In this document: positions 11,280 through 22,045 of the stretch, piece after piece
Position numbering within the stretch: position 1 is the first letter of the stretch
How the letters are laid out: each line of letters starts with the position of its first letter
Source: Ziziphus jujuba
Lineage: Eukaryota; Streptophyta; Magnoliopsida; Rosales; Rhamnaceae
Assembly (NCBI RefSeq): GCF_031755915.1
Contig: NC_083379.1
Span: forward strand, 13,005,501-13,069,500
DNA length: 64,000 bases
Reading direction: 5' to 3'
Made by a program: the position numbers and the translations under genes
Notes under the pieces: model-generated
Told to the model about the DNA's origin: nothing
Seen by the model: the letters and a program-made list of their open reading frames with translations, nothing else
The model's database searches: none

Positions 11280-11438
11280 ATGCTCATTCATTAACACCAT
11301 TTCAATGCTATTAATTTCTGATTTTCCATCAAAGCATGGGACCTTCCAAAGTCTTAGGACACGAACTTTAAATGTCCACTGCGTTTTGTTAGTATTGATG
11401 TGGTTGATAAAATCGAACTGCCTAGACATATTCTCCAA
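11280..11438 (-). pseudogene. RPA-like OB-fold (DUF223) fragment in the Helitron
   Basis: The minus-strand frame from 11438 includes TQWTFKVRVLRLWKVP and INSIEMVLM, the start of the first OB-fold (DUF223) of plant replication protein A large-subunit-like proteins. Plant Helitrons often carry RPA-like genes, which agrees with the termini around it. The frame then runs into a T-rich tract, and nothing of the later OB-folds remains. It is a truncated relic; its use as an exon cannot be excluded from sequence alone. Confidence 0.7.
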
Positions 11439-11487
11439 AATAAAAAAAAAGATTTATTGATGATAAATATATTTGATTTGATGATCG

Positions 11488-11696
11488 TATTGCTTTTTCT
11501 TGCATGCCTTCGGTTTGGATAATCTCCTGCATCTTTTCATCTTTTCAATAAGCAAGGATTCTTCGTTAGAAACATCTTATTCTTTTTTAAGAGTTTCTAC
11601 ATCATATCTTGATTCAGAATCATCAATTTCCTCTAAAAATCCATAGCATGGCTCATGTATATGCTTATGATTAACATGATTATGTTTAGGATCCAT
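11488..11696 (-). pseudogene. Coding-like fragment of unknown origin in the Helitron
   Basis: From an ATG at 11694-11696 (minus) a 41-codon frame begins MDPKHNHVNHKHIHEP and, after a TAA, continues in the same frame with NEESLLIEKMKRCRRLSKP. Codon texture is unlike the AT noise around it. I do not recognise the protein. It lies on the same strand as the Helitron and upstream of the RPA-like fragment, so it may be part of the same transposon gene or a captured host exon. Confidence 0.4.
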
Positions 11697-12347
11697 TAAA
11701 AAAAAAAATTGAGATTAAAGAATAAAAAGAAAAAAAGAAACTTAAACCCTAAAACAGAAATATGAGAGAAATAAAAACTAACAAAATATTAAATATCGAA
11801 ATTTTAAAAAATTAGAAGGTGTTACTTACTAATTTATAGCCAAATATGTTTAATTTATTTGGTAAATAAAACAAAATAAAATATTAAATAATATTACATG
11901 CAAAGGAATATTCTCTAAAAATCTTTAATTATATATATGTTGTACATGCACGGCCTATATCTTTAATTATGGTTACAAAAACCCATAAATATATATTTGG
12001 TAAATAATATCAAATCAAATATTTTATTAAAAATTAATTATATATGTTTGATTATATCCATAAAAGGTAAGATAATGAATGATAAATAATAAGTAATAAT
12101 TAATAAGATAAAAATATTTCAAAATTATTACCATATATAATTAATTTATATCAAAATTTAATTATATATATAATTAGTTGTTTCCATAAAAGGTAAGATA
12201 TTAAATAATAAATGATAAATAATAATAATAATAATAAATCAAATTAAAAAATATATATATATTTTTGGAGAGAATTTGGAAAAATAGTGTGCTAACACGT
12301 GGTGCATACGATTCTTCTTTTATATATTATATAGATATAAATATAGA

Positions 12348-12895
12348 TTTATTAATCATTAAATTCAGATAAGATTCAATTTTTTTTAAATAGAATTTTA
12401 ACATATCATTAAATTATATTTTAATATTTTTTAATTTTTAATTAATAAAAAAAAATCTAATATTAAAAGTATTAGATCATACGCCTTCATGTGTCCTATT
12501 ATTTAGTAAACTTTGTGAATATACATTTATATTGCTTTGAAAAATTAAAGAAGATTTGCCTTTACATTTATAGATTTGAACCATCCACTTTCATATAGAA
12601 CAACTACATTTGTTCATATAGAGCAACTTTCAGCTTAAAACACCAAAAAAAAAAAAAAAAAAAGAGAGAGAGAAACAGAGTTTTAGTATCACAACTATAC
12701 AGTCCCACATATTGCAACTAATTTTACCAATTATCAAAAATGGAAAAATAAAATAACTTTGCCAAAGACTTAAAAGTTTATATCACAACATTTTATTCTC
12801 TATTTTGGAAAACCTTTTTACTTGTTTCTTTCTTTTTCTTTTTTTTTTTAAAAAAGACGGTCAAGCAAATCTTTCAATATTGTCCTTATTTGTTC
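12348..12895. other. AT-rich spacer downstream of the BBE-like gene
   Basis: No gene is seen. On the minus strand an AATAAA occurs at about 12792-12797, roughly 100 bases past the BBE-like stop codon, and could serve as its polyadenylation signal. An A-rich tract followed by GA repeats lies at about 12644-12671. Confidence 0.5.
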
Positions 12896-14983
12896 TTATG
12901 GACTAGTAGGGATACTCTGTTCATTTCTAAAGAAATTATCAGGATCAACCATTGTCTTCACTTTAACCAGTCGATCAAAATTTCCTTTGAAATACTTGGT
13001 CCCATAAACTCTTCCTTCCTTGTATTTACCCGTAGAACTAGTTCCAATATCAAGGTCCCGGTAATTGAGAAAAGCTTCCCTTGGATCCTTTGACACAAAA
13101 AGAGTCATGGATTTATGAAATTCTTTTATCAAATCCAAATACCAGTTGGTTGTGGTCTTACTACCATCTTCCCTCCAACCCACACTGTATTGGATCTTAA
13201 ATGCGTTACCTTTCCGATGTGGGAAAGGAGTTTCCGACTCCAAAATCTCACTCATTTTCCCACCATAAGGATTCCATTGCATTCTTACTCCTCCGCCTTC
13301 AATCATTTTCTTCCATATTGCTTCCAAACCATCTCTCGGAATAATTTCTTTCACGTAGTCAGATTTCAGTTTGAAGAATATTATTTCGTTTGGATTCTTA
13401 TTGAGCAAAACTTCCGGAGCAGTTCCATTGGGAAAATCTGCCCAGTAAAGAATTGATTCGACCCAGCTCATTTCGATGCAATCTTTTCGTTGTAAACCCA
13501 GTTTAGGGAAGCTTTGTTTTAACAAGTTTAGAAGCGATTTTGATTGTCCAAGAAATAAAGCAATGAAACTTGCTTTAATAGTTTTTTCATCACCTTCTTT
13601 GCTTCCATTTACGAGTTGGATGACCAATCTCACGAAAAGATCTTCATGAAGCTTGTCAGCAACTTTTTTCCATTGTAAAACAATGTCGGTAGCACCTTGT
13701 TCTAAAGTCCTCTCTACTCGGAAAACTGTCACAGTGGAAGGAATTTTAACTAGCTTAATCTTCCATGAAAGAATGACTCCAAAACTCGATGCACCTGTTG
13801 GATAAATTAATTCTTCACACTTGAGATTGAAAGATGTAAAAAGTGAAGAGTAACCATAATTCAAAAGGGATGATGAGAAAATAAATAAATAAATAAATAA
13901 TAAAAATAAGGAAGCTGAAGATTTATATTATTCTAGGAATTACAGGTAGTTAAAAAGTTAGGATTATTTTATTTTAAATATAAATATGTTCTTATAGGTC
14001 TATTTAATTCTTCATTTCCATGTATTAAGAGTGAGAACAAAAATGGAAAATTTGTAAGGTATAAAAAAATGTAGTGGGAAAAACGTGAGGTAGTGGAAAA
14101 TCCATCTAGTTGAAAAAATTGTAGCACCGTGAAAAAAATATTCGGAATGAAAAAAAAAATGGCTATATATTGTTTTTTCTCCGCTTCTATATTCTCTACT
14201 ATTTATTTGTTTATTATAATTTTTTTTTTATTTTCAAATAAACTCTGCTGTATGTTCTTATTAAAAAAGGAAAAAAAAATCACCTCCTCCTCTAATGGCC
14301 CAGAAAAGATCTTCTCCCATGGATTCTCTGTCAATAATTGTTCCCTTTGCATCAACTATCTTTGCGTCAACGATGTTGTCAACGGAAAGGCCAAATTTTC
14401 TCATCAAATTCCCATATCCACCACCAGTAAAATGTCCACCAGCACCAAGTGTAGGGCAAACACCACCAGGGAAAGCATGGTTTTTGCTTTTGTTTGCAAT
14501 TCCATAATATATTTCACCAAGAGTTGCACCAGATTGAACCCATGCAGTCTCATTTGCTATATCGATGTCTATTGATCGAAGATTAAACATGTCGAGGACG
14601 ATGAATGGTTTACGGGATACATAGGAAACTCCTTCAAAATCATGCCCTCCACTTCGAATTCTGATCTCTAGGCCAACACTTTTGGCACAAAGAACTGTGT
14701 GTTGGACATGGGATTCATTCTTGGCGGCTACGATGACAAGCGGTTTCGGTGTTGAAGGTGTCATGAATCTTAGATTTCTCACCTTGGATTGAAGAACAGA
14801 TTTGAATGAGGCATTGTTTGGAAGGGATATTACTTCAGAGATTGGATGAGAAGGATAGGAATGGTTGGTAAGGCATTGGACAAAATTATCTTGAATTGAA
14901 GATGAAGAGGCTTCCAATGAGAACGAGATCAAAAGCACGGAACAAAGTGAGAAAATTGTTGTTGATGATCTTGATGCCCTCAT
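12896..14983 (-). CDS. Berberine-bridge-enzyme-like FAD oxidoreductase, two exons
   Basis: Exons at 14284-14983 and 12896-13794 (minus) join across a GT-AG intron into 532 codons, the usual length for plant BBE-like secreted flavoproteins. Residues 1 to about 25 form a signal peptide (TTIFSLCSVLLISFSLEA). The FAD_binding_4 domain follows. His114 in RSGGHDFEG and Cys176 in GGVCPTLGAGGH are the two residues that covalently hold FAD in this family. Cys37 and Cys99 sit at the conserved disulfide positions. N-glycosylation sequons lie at 57, 89, 144 and 164. The C-terminal BBE domain has NYRDLD, with Tyr478 at the position used as catalytic base in related enzymes, and NFFRNEQSIP near the end. The family oxidises alcohols, oligosaccharides or alkaloid/terpenophenol precursors with O2, giving H2O2; the substrate here cannot be told. 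No stop or frameshift was seen. A TATA box lies about 45 bp upstream of the start. Confidence 0.88.
13795..14283 (-). other. Intron of the BBE-like gene
   Basis: On the minus strand exon 1 ends GGAGGAG and the intron begins GTGATTTTTTTT; it ends TTATCCAACAG before GTGCATCG. Joining at these sites restores the family sequence AIRGGG-ASSFGVILSWKIKL, with a glycine codon (residue 234) split after its first base. The 489 bp are AT-rich with several homopolymer runs and stops in all useful frames, so reading through would truncate the protein. Confidence 0.85.
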
Positions 14984-15024
14984 TTTTGGTGGGTTTTTAT
15001 CTTCATGTCAATGTTGTGAGATCT

Positions 15025-15036
15025 GGTTATATATAG
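15025..15036 (-). promoter_or_regulatory. TATA box of the BBE-like gene
   Basis: CTATATATAACC reads on the minus strand about 45 bases before the ATG at 14983. This leaves a short 5' leader. Placement is typical for a plant core promoter; the start site itself is not shown. Confidence 0.55.
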
Positions 15037-15059
15037 AAAAGATGTGAAAATAATCAATT

Positions 15060-15936
15060 TTTTTTTTTTTATCATATATATATGAGGATATGAACTTAAA
15101 GGGTAATTAATTTTCTTTGAAAGAATTAAATGGTAATTAATTTACTATATTTTTTTGGTTATATATGTAAGGAATTACACAGCCAACATAAGGAATTAAC
15201 TCTGATTAAAAAAAATACATATAAGGAATTAACTGTATATATATTGTTTTTCAAGATTAAATAATTTAATTAATCTAGGTTTGGGTTTGTGGCTTTAAGG
15301 GTACCAAATTAGACTCTTTCCCAACTCAGTCACCTTTTTCTAAAAAATGAAATAAAAATAATCTAATTAATCTGTTATAAAATCATACAATATCACACCA
15401 ACAAATATATACAAGTAATTGATATTAATGGATTTTCTTTTTCGGTTTTCAGGACCAATATTGAATCTAATCAATCTGCTATAAAATCATGAAAAATCAC
15501 AAAAACGAGTAATTGATATTATGGATTTCATTTTTCGGTTTTCTAGACCAATAACGTATTAATTGAATAATTTACTCGCTATTACCAAAATTGTGAGTGC
15601 CCCATTTTCTTTTTCTTTTTTTTCCCCCAAAATTTAAAAATTAACCGATATTTGTTTTGTTAATTTACTTCTTATAACTAAAACAGTCAAACTTTTAAGC
15701 TGGCTCAAAAAAAAAAAAAGTCAACTTTCAATGGTTCGTTTAATTTAAGTTATTTATTTTCCTTGCTTGGCTCCTAAAAGAGATGATCATGGGAGCGGAT
15801 TGATGATTGATGTTTGATGGTAGATGATTGATGACTGATTATTGAATTGCATATACAGGAATAAGATATATGGTTTTATAAGTGAGAGCTCACGAGAGGA
15901 AAATCAAATTTTTTTTGGGTTCATTTTAGGCCAATA
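15060..15936. other. AT-rich upstream region with a duplicated unit
   Basis: No gene is recognised. A unit with CTGTTATAAAATCATACAAT and a later TGGATTTTCTTTTTCGGTTTT phrase occurs at about 15360-15450 and again, diverged, at 15470-15560. The same pair is found at 37418-37611. Confidence 0.6.
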
Positions 15937-18900
15937 TGTCAGGACCCGTCCAGAATTCCTTCCCCGGAACCCTAGACAGCCCTGATCCCAGGGAAACCCT
16001 ACCGAACCTTCCAACGGAAAATCCGGCAGAGCCTCCCCTAAGGGATTTACTTACCACAAAATTCCCTGCACTGAAAACACACTTCTAAAATTATCCCCTT
16101 ATTCCTCCCACAGTACTACAAATCGATTCCACAAATTGCAGCACTTAAAAAAAAATAAATACAGTAATCCAGTGCAAAATAAATACAACAAGAGTGAAAG
16201 AAATATTACAACTGCAATAAAAGAATAACAGGGTACTGCCGAACTAAAACAGCGAGGAAGATCAAGTCCGCTCCGAGTGAACGCCGACAACCTGGTACCT
16301 AGAGGAACGGAATTTAAGAGTGTGAGATGCTAATCATCTCAGTGAGCGACCCTACTACTATACCATATAATATCACAGTAATAAGTATAAATAATAATTA
16401 TTTGGAATAATATTTTCTCTCAAAACCCTTACAATTCTCTAAGTTGGAAAGGTTCCCCTTTTAAAACAATTTCACAAAACCCTTTATCCATATTCCCCGA
16501 AAACCAAGACATCAATTAAATACCAGAAGCGGTAACAATTATATTTTTAATTCCAATTCAGTTTCCAAACATTTTATTTTTAAAACACAGTTCTGAAAAT
16601 CATTTGATGCACCCACTATATACCAGTGGCGCCAACAGTACCCAGCGTCCCAAGGTACCGCCAGACAGGAGGTTATAGAGAGAAACCGGCATACGGTCGC
16701 GTGGCGTCCCACTGCGCCGCTGCTAACCTGGTGTCCCGGCCAAAGGGGGGTGGCCGCCCTCTCCGATGGCATCCACAGGACACCCTCATAATATCAACCG
16801 CGCGCTACTCACACCCACCTGCGCGCTAATCACATCACCTGCGCGCTAATCACACCCACCTGCGCGCTAATCACAACCGTGTGCACACTAACCATATCAC
16901 ATATACCATATCACATAATCAGAACACCAGTACGTGCACGGTGCATCTAAAAATCATAAAATCCATAAATTTAAATCATAAAACAAATTTCACATTTTTC
17001 ATAAGCATAGCGGGCATAATCCATCCGCTTGAACCGGGAAATTCTCCACAATTTCCTTATAATCCATACCATAAATTCCATGATTTTCAAATCCACCAAC
17101 TTCCAAATCCATCAATTCAAATATCCACATTTTCCCAATAGCATAAATAATTTCTCGAAATATCATAATCAAATCTCATAATATTCCATGGGCATATTTT
17201 ATAAAAATTGAAATCACCAATATAACCAAATATTTTCTTTGAAATATTTGAAAATCAAATCATGCCCAATTTACCATTAAAACCACACCAATTTCAAAAT
17301 CCTCAAAACCATAAAATAATTCCACATGGCATAAATTGTAGAATTCGCATTTTCTTAAATCCAATAAATTCATAAATAATTCTACAATAAATTCAATAAA
17401 TATTTGGCACATAGAAATTAAATTCCAAATATTTAATTCACACATAATATATTCATCAATTAAATTCCCCAAAATTAATTTGAAGGTGGGTCACTCACCT
17501 GGAGCACGCAATTAACCCATGATCCACTACGGGATCAATTCTACGACTCACCGGTGCTCCTAGAACAAAATTCACAGACAGTCAAATAAATTAATATTTT
17601 ATTCGGGTAAATAATACCCGGTACCCGGGGGGTCAAAACACAAACGATATCTAGAATTTACGAGTTATATACCGAATCGAAGCTCGAGTGATGCTAATCA
17701 CAGATCCGGTCTTAATTTTCGATGATCGTACCCGACGGGGTTTGAATTTCGTCGGGAAGCTTTCCGGGTTTCGGCTCCGCAATTCTCCCAAACCGTCGCG
17801 AATTGGCGGAAACGGAAGTCGGATTTGGGTTCAGGAGGTCGAACACTGCGGACTAGAGCTGGCCGGAATTTTCGGGTACTCGCCGGAACAGTATTTTCCG
17901 GCGGGCCGCCACGTCACCGGCAACCGTCGCCGGAACAGTATTTTCCTGCGGTGGCCGTTTGCTGTGAAATTTTGCAGATTTGTAGATCGTGAGGAGAGCA
18001 ATCCAACGGGACCGACGGTGAGCAAAACGGAGGTCGGACGGCGGAGAAATCACCGTTTGAAGATTTTCGACCCCTCGCCGGAAAACGCTCCGATCCCGGC
18101 GCGTCGGTGGTCCGATGGCCGTGATTTTTGGTGGGTAGGCCGGACTTGAGGAGAGGATGCTGGGTGTATGGCGCGTGTACTGTATATCGGCCGGAATAGT
18201 GCCGATTCGCGGTGGCCGGCGGTGGAGGGAGAAAAATCGCCGCCAAACTTCGGACGTCCGATCCGGGCGCGTCCGGCGGCCGTTCGCCGTGAAATTTGGA
18301 GGTTTTGCCGGAAATGAGGTGGGCAATCTGGCTGGCCGGCGCGTGTACAGTAACTAGGCCGGAAAAACGTGAAAATGACCGGCGGCCGGCGGGTCCTCTC
18401 TCTCTCTTTCTCTCTCCTCTCTCTCTTTCTCTCTCTTCTCTCTCTTTCTCTCTCTTCCCCGAGAGTTTTTCAAAATTAAAACCCTGCGTGACACTGTTCA
18501 TGCCACGTGGACCACTCAGAAGCTGACACGTGGCATTTCACTGTTCACGACCCAAAAACATTAAAATAATACGGTATCCGGTAAACTTCAAACGTCCATA
18601 ACTTTTTAACCACATGTCCGATTTGAGCGTGCCGCTAGTCTATGAACTCGTATCGACGAGTACTTTACAACCATACAAGAGTCAACTCACAATTACATCA
18701 CAAGAAAAAGTCAACTCCCGGCACCTTTTAGACAGTTTACACTTCAACTTGTTTTGCCCATAACTTTCAAACCGTAGCTCCGTTTTCGACGTGCTACTAG
18801 TCTACGAACTCAGGGCGTCATGCACTTCGCCACGGTACCCTAGTCAACTCAAAATTCTCACCGAGTCAAAAAGTCAACTTTTTGACCCCTTTGGTCAACG

Positions 18901-18962
18901 GTCAACGGTCAACCTCGATCAACGTGCACGGATTCCGGTGCGATTTGGGACGGGGTGTTACA
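15937..18962 (-). repeat. LTR A (left; 3' LTR of the first internal region)
   Basis: 3,026 bp, TGTCAGGACCCGTCC to GGACGGGGTGTTACA on the plus strand. It contains four copies of a ~20 bp GCGCGCTAATCAC-type minisatellite at about 16797-16880, where the solo LTR at 289 has two. The segment at about 17500-17630 differs strongly from that of the solo LTR and of the 42835 element. A W-box (TTGAC) cluster lies at the right end, and a CT microsatellite near 18396-18457. Confidence 0.92.
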
Positions 18963-18977
18963 ACCTTCCCCCCTTAC
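18963..18977 (-). promoter_or_regulatory. Polypurine tract of the first internal region
   Basis: On the minus strand GTAAGGGGGGAAGGT lies directly before the TGTAACACC start of LTR A, where plus-strand priming takes place in LTR retrotransposons. The other two copies have the same tract with single-base changes (25864 and 45864). Confidence 0.75.
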
Positions 18978-19006
18978 AAAAATTTCGTCCTCGAAATTTC
19001 TGCACG

Positions 19007-19267
19007 TCACTGGAACAAACAAGGGTTCTGATCACGCACCTGCGCTTCGGGCTCCCATGTCGCTTCCTCGACTAAGTAGTTCCTTGCCAACCAATCCATG
19101 CCCAACACTACTTCAAGTCCGGATAGATCCAACAGGATCAGGTCCGCTTCCATCACTTGATCTTCGATGCAGAAGAAACATTCCTTGATTAACTGGCTAG
19201 GCCACAAGGATTCTCCTGTAAAATCATCGGGCGTAGTCCTGGCTCCCTGCTGCGTCATAGCAAACAC
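19007..19267 (-). pseudogene. Protease remnant fused to chromodomain tail, copy 1
   Basis: The frame starts FAMTQQGARTTPDDFTG, the gag-protease linker, and includes LLDLSGLEVVLGMDWLARN of a retropepsin domain. It then jumps to VEEATWEPEAQVRDQNP, which resembles the C-terminal tail of chromovirus polyproteins. Reverse transcriptase, RNase H and integrase would normally lie between them. The usual N-terminal protease part with the catalytic aspartate is not evident. The fusion is also present in copy 2. Confidence 0.8.
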
Positions 19268-19375
19268 CCGGCCTTGACTTGTCTGCTAGGGTCTCCTTCC
19301 TCTACCTCGACTCGATCCTGCAGACGGCTGTACTGATCCCGAAGAAACTCCTACTGGCTGACTCCCCTGGGAACT

Positions 19376-20275
19376 CTATCCTGGAAATATCCCCGTATGC
19401 TGTGTCCATCGACCTGCTTCTAGCACACTGCTGCTACCATAAGGGCAATCCCTCCTTATGTGACCTGGCTGCCCACACCGAAAGCAGAACCCATCCATCT
19501 GACATTGCCCAGAATGATTCCCCCTACAAAGTGGACAAATCCGCGGAGAACTAATGCGTGACTGCTGATACAAGCTTGCATCCACACTGATCGAATGGCG
19601 AGCTGGCTGGGGCATGCGATAACTATCTCTCCTCTGGAATCTGCCTCGTGGGCTTAACCCATCACTGTCTGAGCCTGAGCTATGGCCTTTCTTAGCTGCC
19701 CCCTGTCGAGGTACTCCGCTATACGAACCTTCGAAAGATCTGCGCCTTGAGGGTCTGTGTATCTCCTCCTGTCTCTCTAGCTCGAGCGCTGCATCCCTGG
19801 CGGACTGATAGGTGGGATGTACTGATCCGGAAAGGGTATAGCCGATGCTCTCTTTCAATCCGTCCATGAACCTCACCTTCTTCGTGTGATCGTCGGGAAT
19901 CAGGTGCATGCAGAATTCTGATAGTTCTCGGAATCTCCTCTCGTACTCGATCACTGTCATGTTCCTCTGTCGCAGTTCCTCGAACTCTCTCCTTCTTGCT
20001 TCACGGTAGGCAGGAGGACAAAACTCTATCAATGGCAGTTGTTCATCCCAGCTACCACAAAACTGCATAATGCAAGACCTTAGCAGGTCTTCTAATGTCT
20101 GAATTGTGCACTCTGCTTGTCCATCAGATTGCGGGTGAAAAGCGGTGCTGTAGTTAAGTCTTGCTCCTAGTGCATCAGCCAACTTCCGCCATAGTCGTGA
20201 AGTAAAGCGCGGATCTCGATCGGAGACGATGGCTAACGGTACTCCATGAAGACTTACAATGCGTTGCACGAACAA
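19376..20275 (-). pseudogene. Integrase core end fused to gag C-terminal half, copy 1
   Basis: Residues 1-85 are integrase catalytic core: HGVPLAIVSDRDPRFTS, with a core aspartate, then TAFHPQSDGQAE with the catalytic glutamate, ending DEQLPLIEF. The frame then continues, without a break, into PPAYREARRREFEELRQ, the second half of a chromovirus gag capsid. A zinc knuckle follows (CFRCGQPGHIRRDCP). The natural order is gag before integrase, so the order is inverted here. A TAG stop separates it from the preceding integrase frame (position 20276 side), and another ends it where glutamine is read in the 46000 copy. Confidence 0.88.
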
Positions 20276-20947
20276 CTAAGCTAACTTCTCGGGTGAAAAA
20301 TGTTCTCGTACCGGTAGGAAGTGTGCTGACTTGGTGAGACGATCAATGATTACCCAAATGCCGTCGTACCTTCTAGGTGTGGAAGGAAGCTTGAATACGA
20401 AGTCCATGTTGAGTTCTTCCCACTTCCACACGGGAATCGGTAAAGGTTGGAGTAATCCCGAAGGCTTCTGTCTTTCTGCTTTCACTTGTTGACAAATCAA
20501 ACACTTTAATACGAAGTCTGCCACTTCTCTCTTCATACCAATCCACCAATAATACTTAACAAGCGTCCGGTACATCTTGGTACTTCCCGGATGCATCGCA
20601 TACATCGAGCTATGCGCCTCCTCTAAAATCTCCTTCTTGAGTCCTGGAATATCCGGAACACAAAGTCGTCCTTTATACACGAGGGCTCCATCCCTCCTTA
20701 TGGAAAATTCCGGATCAAGACCTTCTTGTACCTTGCCCTTAATTGTCCTCAACTTAGGATCTTCCATTTGGGTCTCTACTATACGATCCACCAACACCGG
20801 TCGTACCTGGAAGCTAGCCATGAGAACTCCTGAAGGATGCATATGCATTAACACCCCCATCTTCTTCAACTCCACCATGAGAGGTAGTTGGATGACTTGG
20901 ATGTGAGCAAGGGATCCAGTAGCCTTCCTACTCAAAGCATCTGCCAC
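20276..20947 (-). pseudogene. RNase H tail and integrase N-terminal part, copy 1
   Basis: It begins with the ADALSRK end of RNase H. Next comes the H2C2 zinc-binding domain (EEAHSSMYAMHPGSTKMYR, then CLICQQVKAERQKP) and the start of the DDE core (MDFVFKLPSTPRRYDGIWVIIDRLTKSAHFLPV). It stops at TAG directly before LFVQRIVSLHG, so one amber codon splits an otherwise continuous integrase. The polymerase upstream is missing. Confidence 0.9.
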
Positions 20948-21777
20948 TACATTCGCCTAATAGTGACTTTAACTTCCCTCTTGTGCAACTTTCCTTCTCA
21001 TGCCCACTAATTAAGGATGGTCAAATTGGTCCACGAGAACACGATCTGCAAGTCTTGGTCATAGTCGAACGCTAACCATAAGGTGCTTCTAAAGCATGCA
21101 TCCTTAAACCAACAACTAACTCTCGTGACTCGATCAGCACTTTAAAAGGTTAGATTAGAACTTAAGTCTAATTTCCTCAAATACTGGTATCACCAAGTTA
21201 AGGTTGAGATTAATTCACTTATCTTCGATTACCCTCCTAGTACTTACAATTATAAAACCCCTGCTCCTCATTGATTAACCAATAGTCTTAACCTCGACAA
21301 ACATCAATCTTTCTTTTAACTAAATTCATCAAGGTCATGAATAAAATTCTCAACATCCAAATATCATTCTTGAAAACCCTAAGTTTCCCTTATTTCAAAT
21401 AAATTCCATGAATCCACACCTCAAGCAATAAGAAATTTAAATCCTAATTCTAGCATCACCACCAATACTATGAACAAATCACTAGATCCTTAACCCAATA
21501 AAGTATTCCACACTTCTTAAATTCTAACTCCGTCCCAAAAATCATACTCCTTATCATTGTAAATTATCACCAACAATATCAACCACCTTGAATCGATGAA
21601 GCACCATCAATACGAACCTTAAATCTCCAAGGAAATAAGATATCAAGATCTTAGCTTCTAGAATGAAAAATAACCATGCTTAAACATCCAACCATGCCTA
21701 AGGAATCATCCTCATCTCATTAACCTCATCAACCACCAAGTAGAACTTTAGTCGCTATCCGGAGCTTGCTTGATTCT
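20948..21777 (-). other. Unrecognised segment between two integrase pieces, copy 1
   Basis: This ~830 bp segment lacks long frames and recognisable domains. Next to the RNase H end a short remnant (ANVVADALS, preceded by a stop) continues the retroelement frame. The rest may be decayed polymerase or non-coding filler; I cannot tell. It is conserved in all three internal regions. Confidence 0.5.
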
Positions 21778-22045
21778 CTAAACGCTGTCGTACCTTCTCT
21801 TTGTGAATGATAGTTTAAGCACGAAATCCATATTTACATCTCCCTACTTTACTTGTCGGTGACTTAAGTACCTTTATTCGGATCTTGCAACTTCCTTTAT
21901 CGTGCCAAACCACCATGTCATCCAGTGAGCATTCCATACGTCTTGGTACCCTTGGGGTGTATCGCATACTTTGAATCGCGTACTTCCTTTAAGATCTCCT
22001 TTTTGAACTCAACGATACCCTGCTTTGGATTCTCGACTGGCAATA
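21778..22045 (-). pseudogene. Second, decayed integrase fragment, copy 1
   Basis: With frameshifts and stops the minus strand still reads KKEILKEVRDSKYAIHPKGT, an H2C2 zinc-finger start, and then NMDFVLKLSFTKRRYD, the DDE core start. Both match the better-preserved integrase at 20276-20947 in order. The region therefore holds two integrase copies of different age, this one between the PBS and the other coding parts. Confidence 0.7.

Larger units (their letters stand above)
10188..12335 (-). mobile_element. Helitron, nested copy
   Basis: On the minus strand the element starts TCTATATAATATATAAAAG after an A and ends in CTAG before a T. Just before CTAG is a small hairpin, TGTGC-ATC-GCACA, followed by GGATGAATG. 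These are standard Helitron termini: 5' TC, 3' hairpin plus CTRR, A|T target and no duplication. The interior is very AT-rich, with TA and ATA microsatellites at about 10549-10575 and 11000-11260. It holds an RPA-like fragment and another coding-like stretch. No Rep/helicase is seen, so it is non-autonomous. Confidence 0.8.

Noticed and set aside
14129..14575. Plus-strand 148-codon frame opposite the BBE-like gene
   Set aside because: It is antisense to exon 1 and the intron, with no domain; a shadow of the real gene.
12896..14983. BBE-like locus as a pseudogene split by an insertion
   Set aside because: The break has GT and AG ends, and joining them gives the exact family motif and a 532-codon frame, so an intron is the simpler reading.
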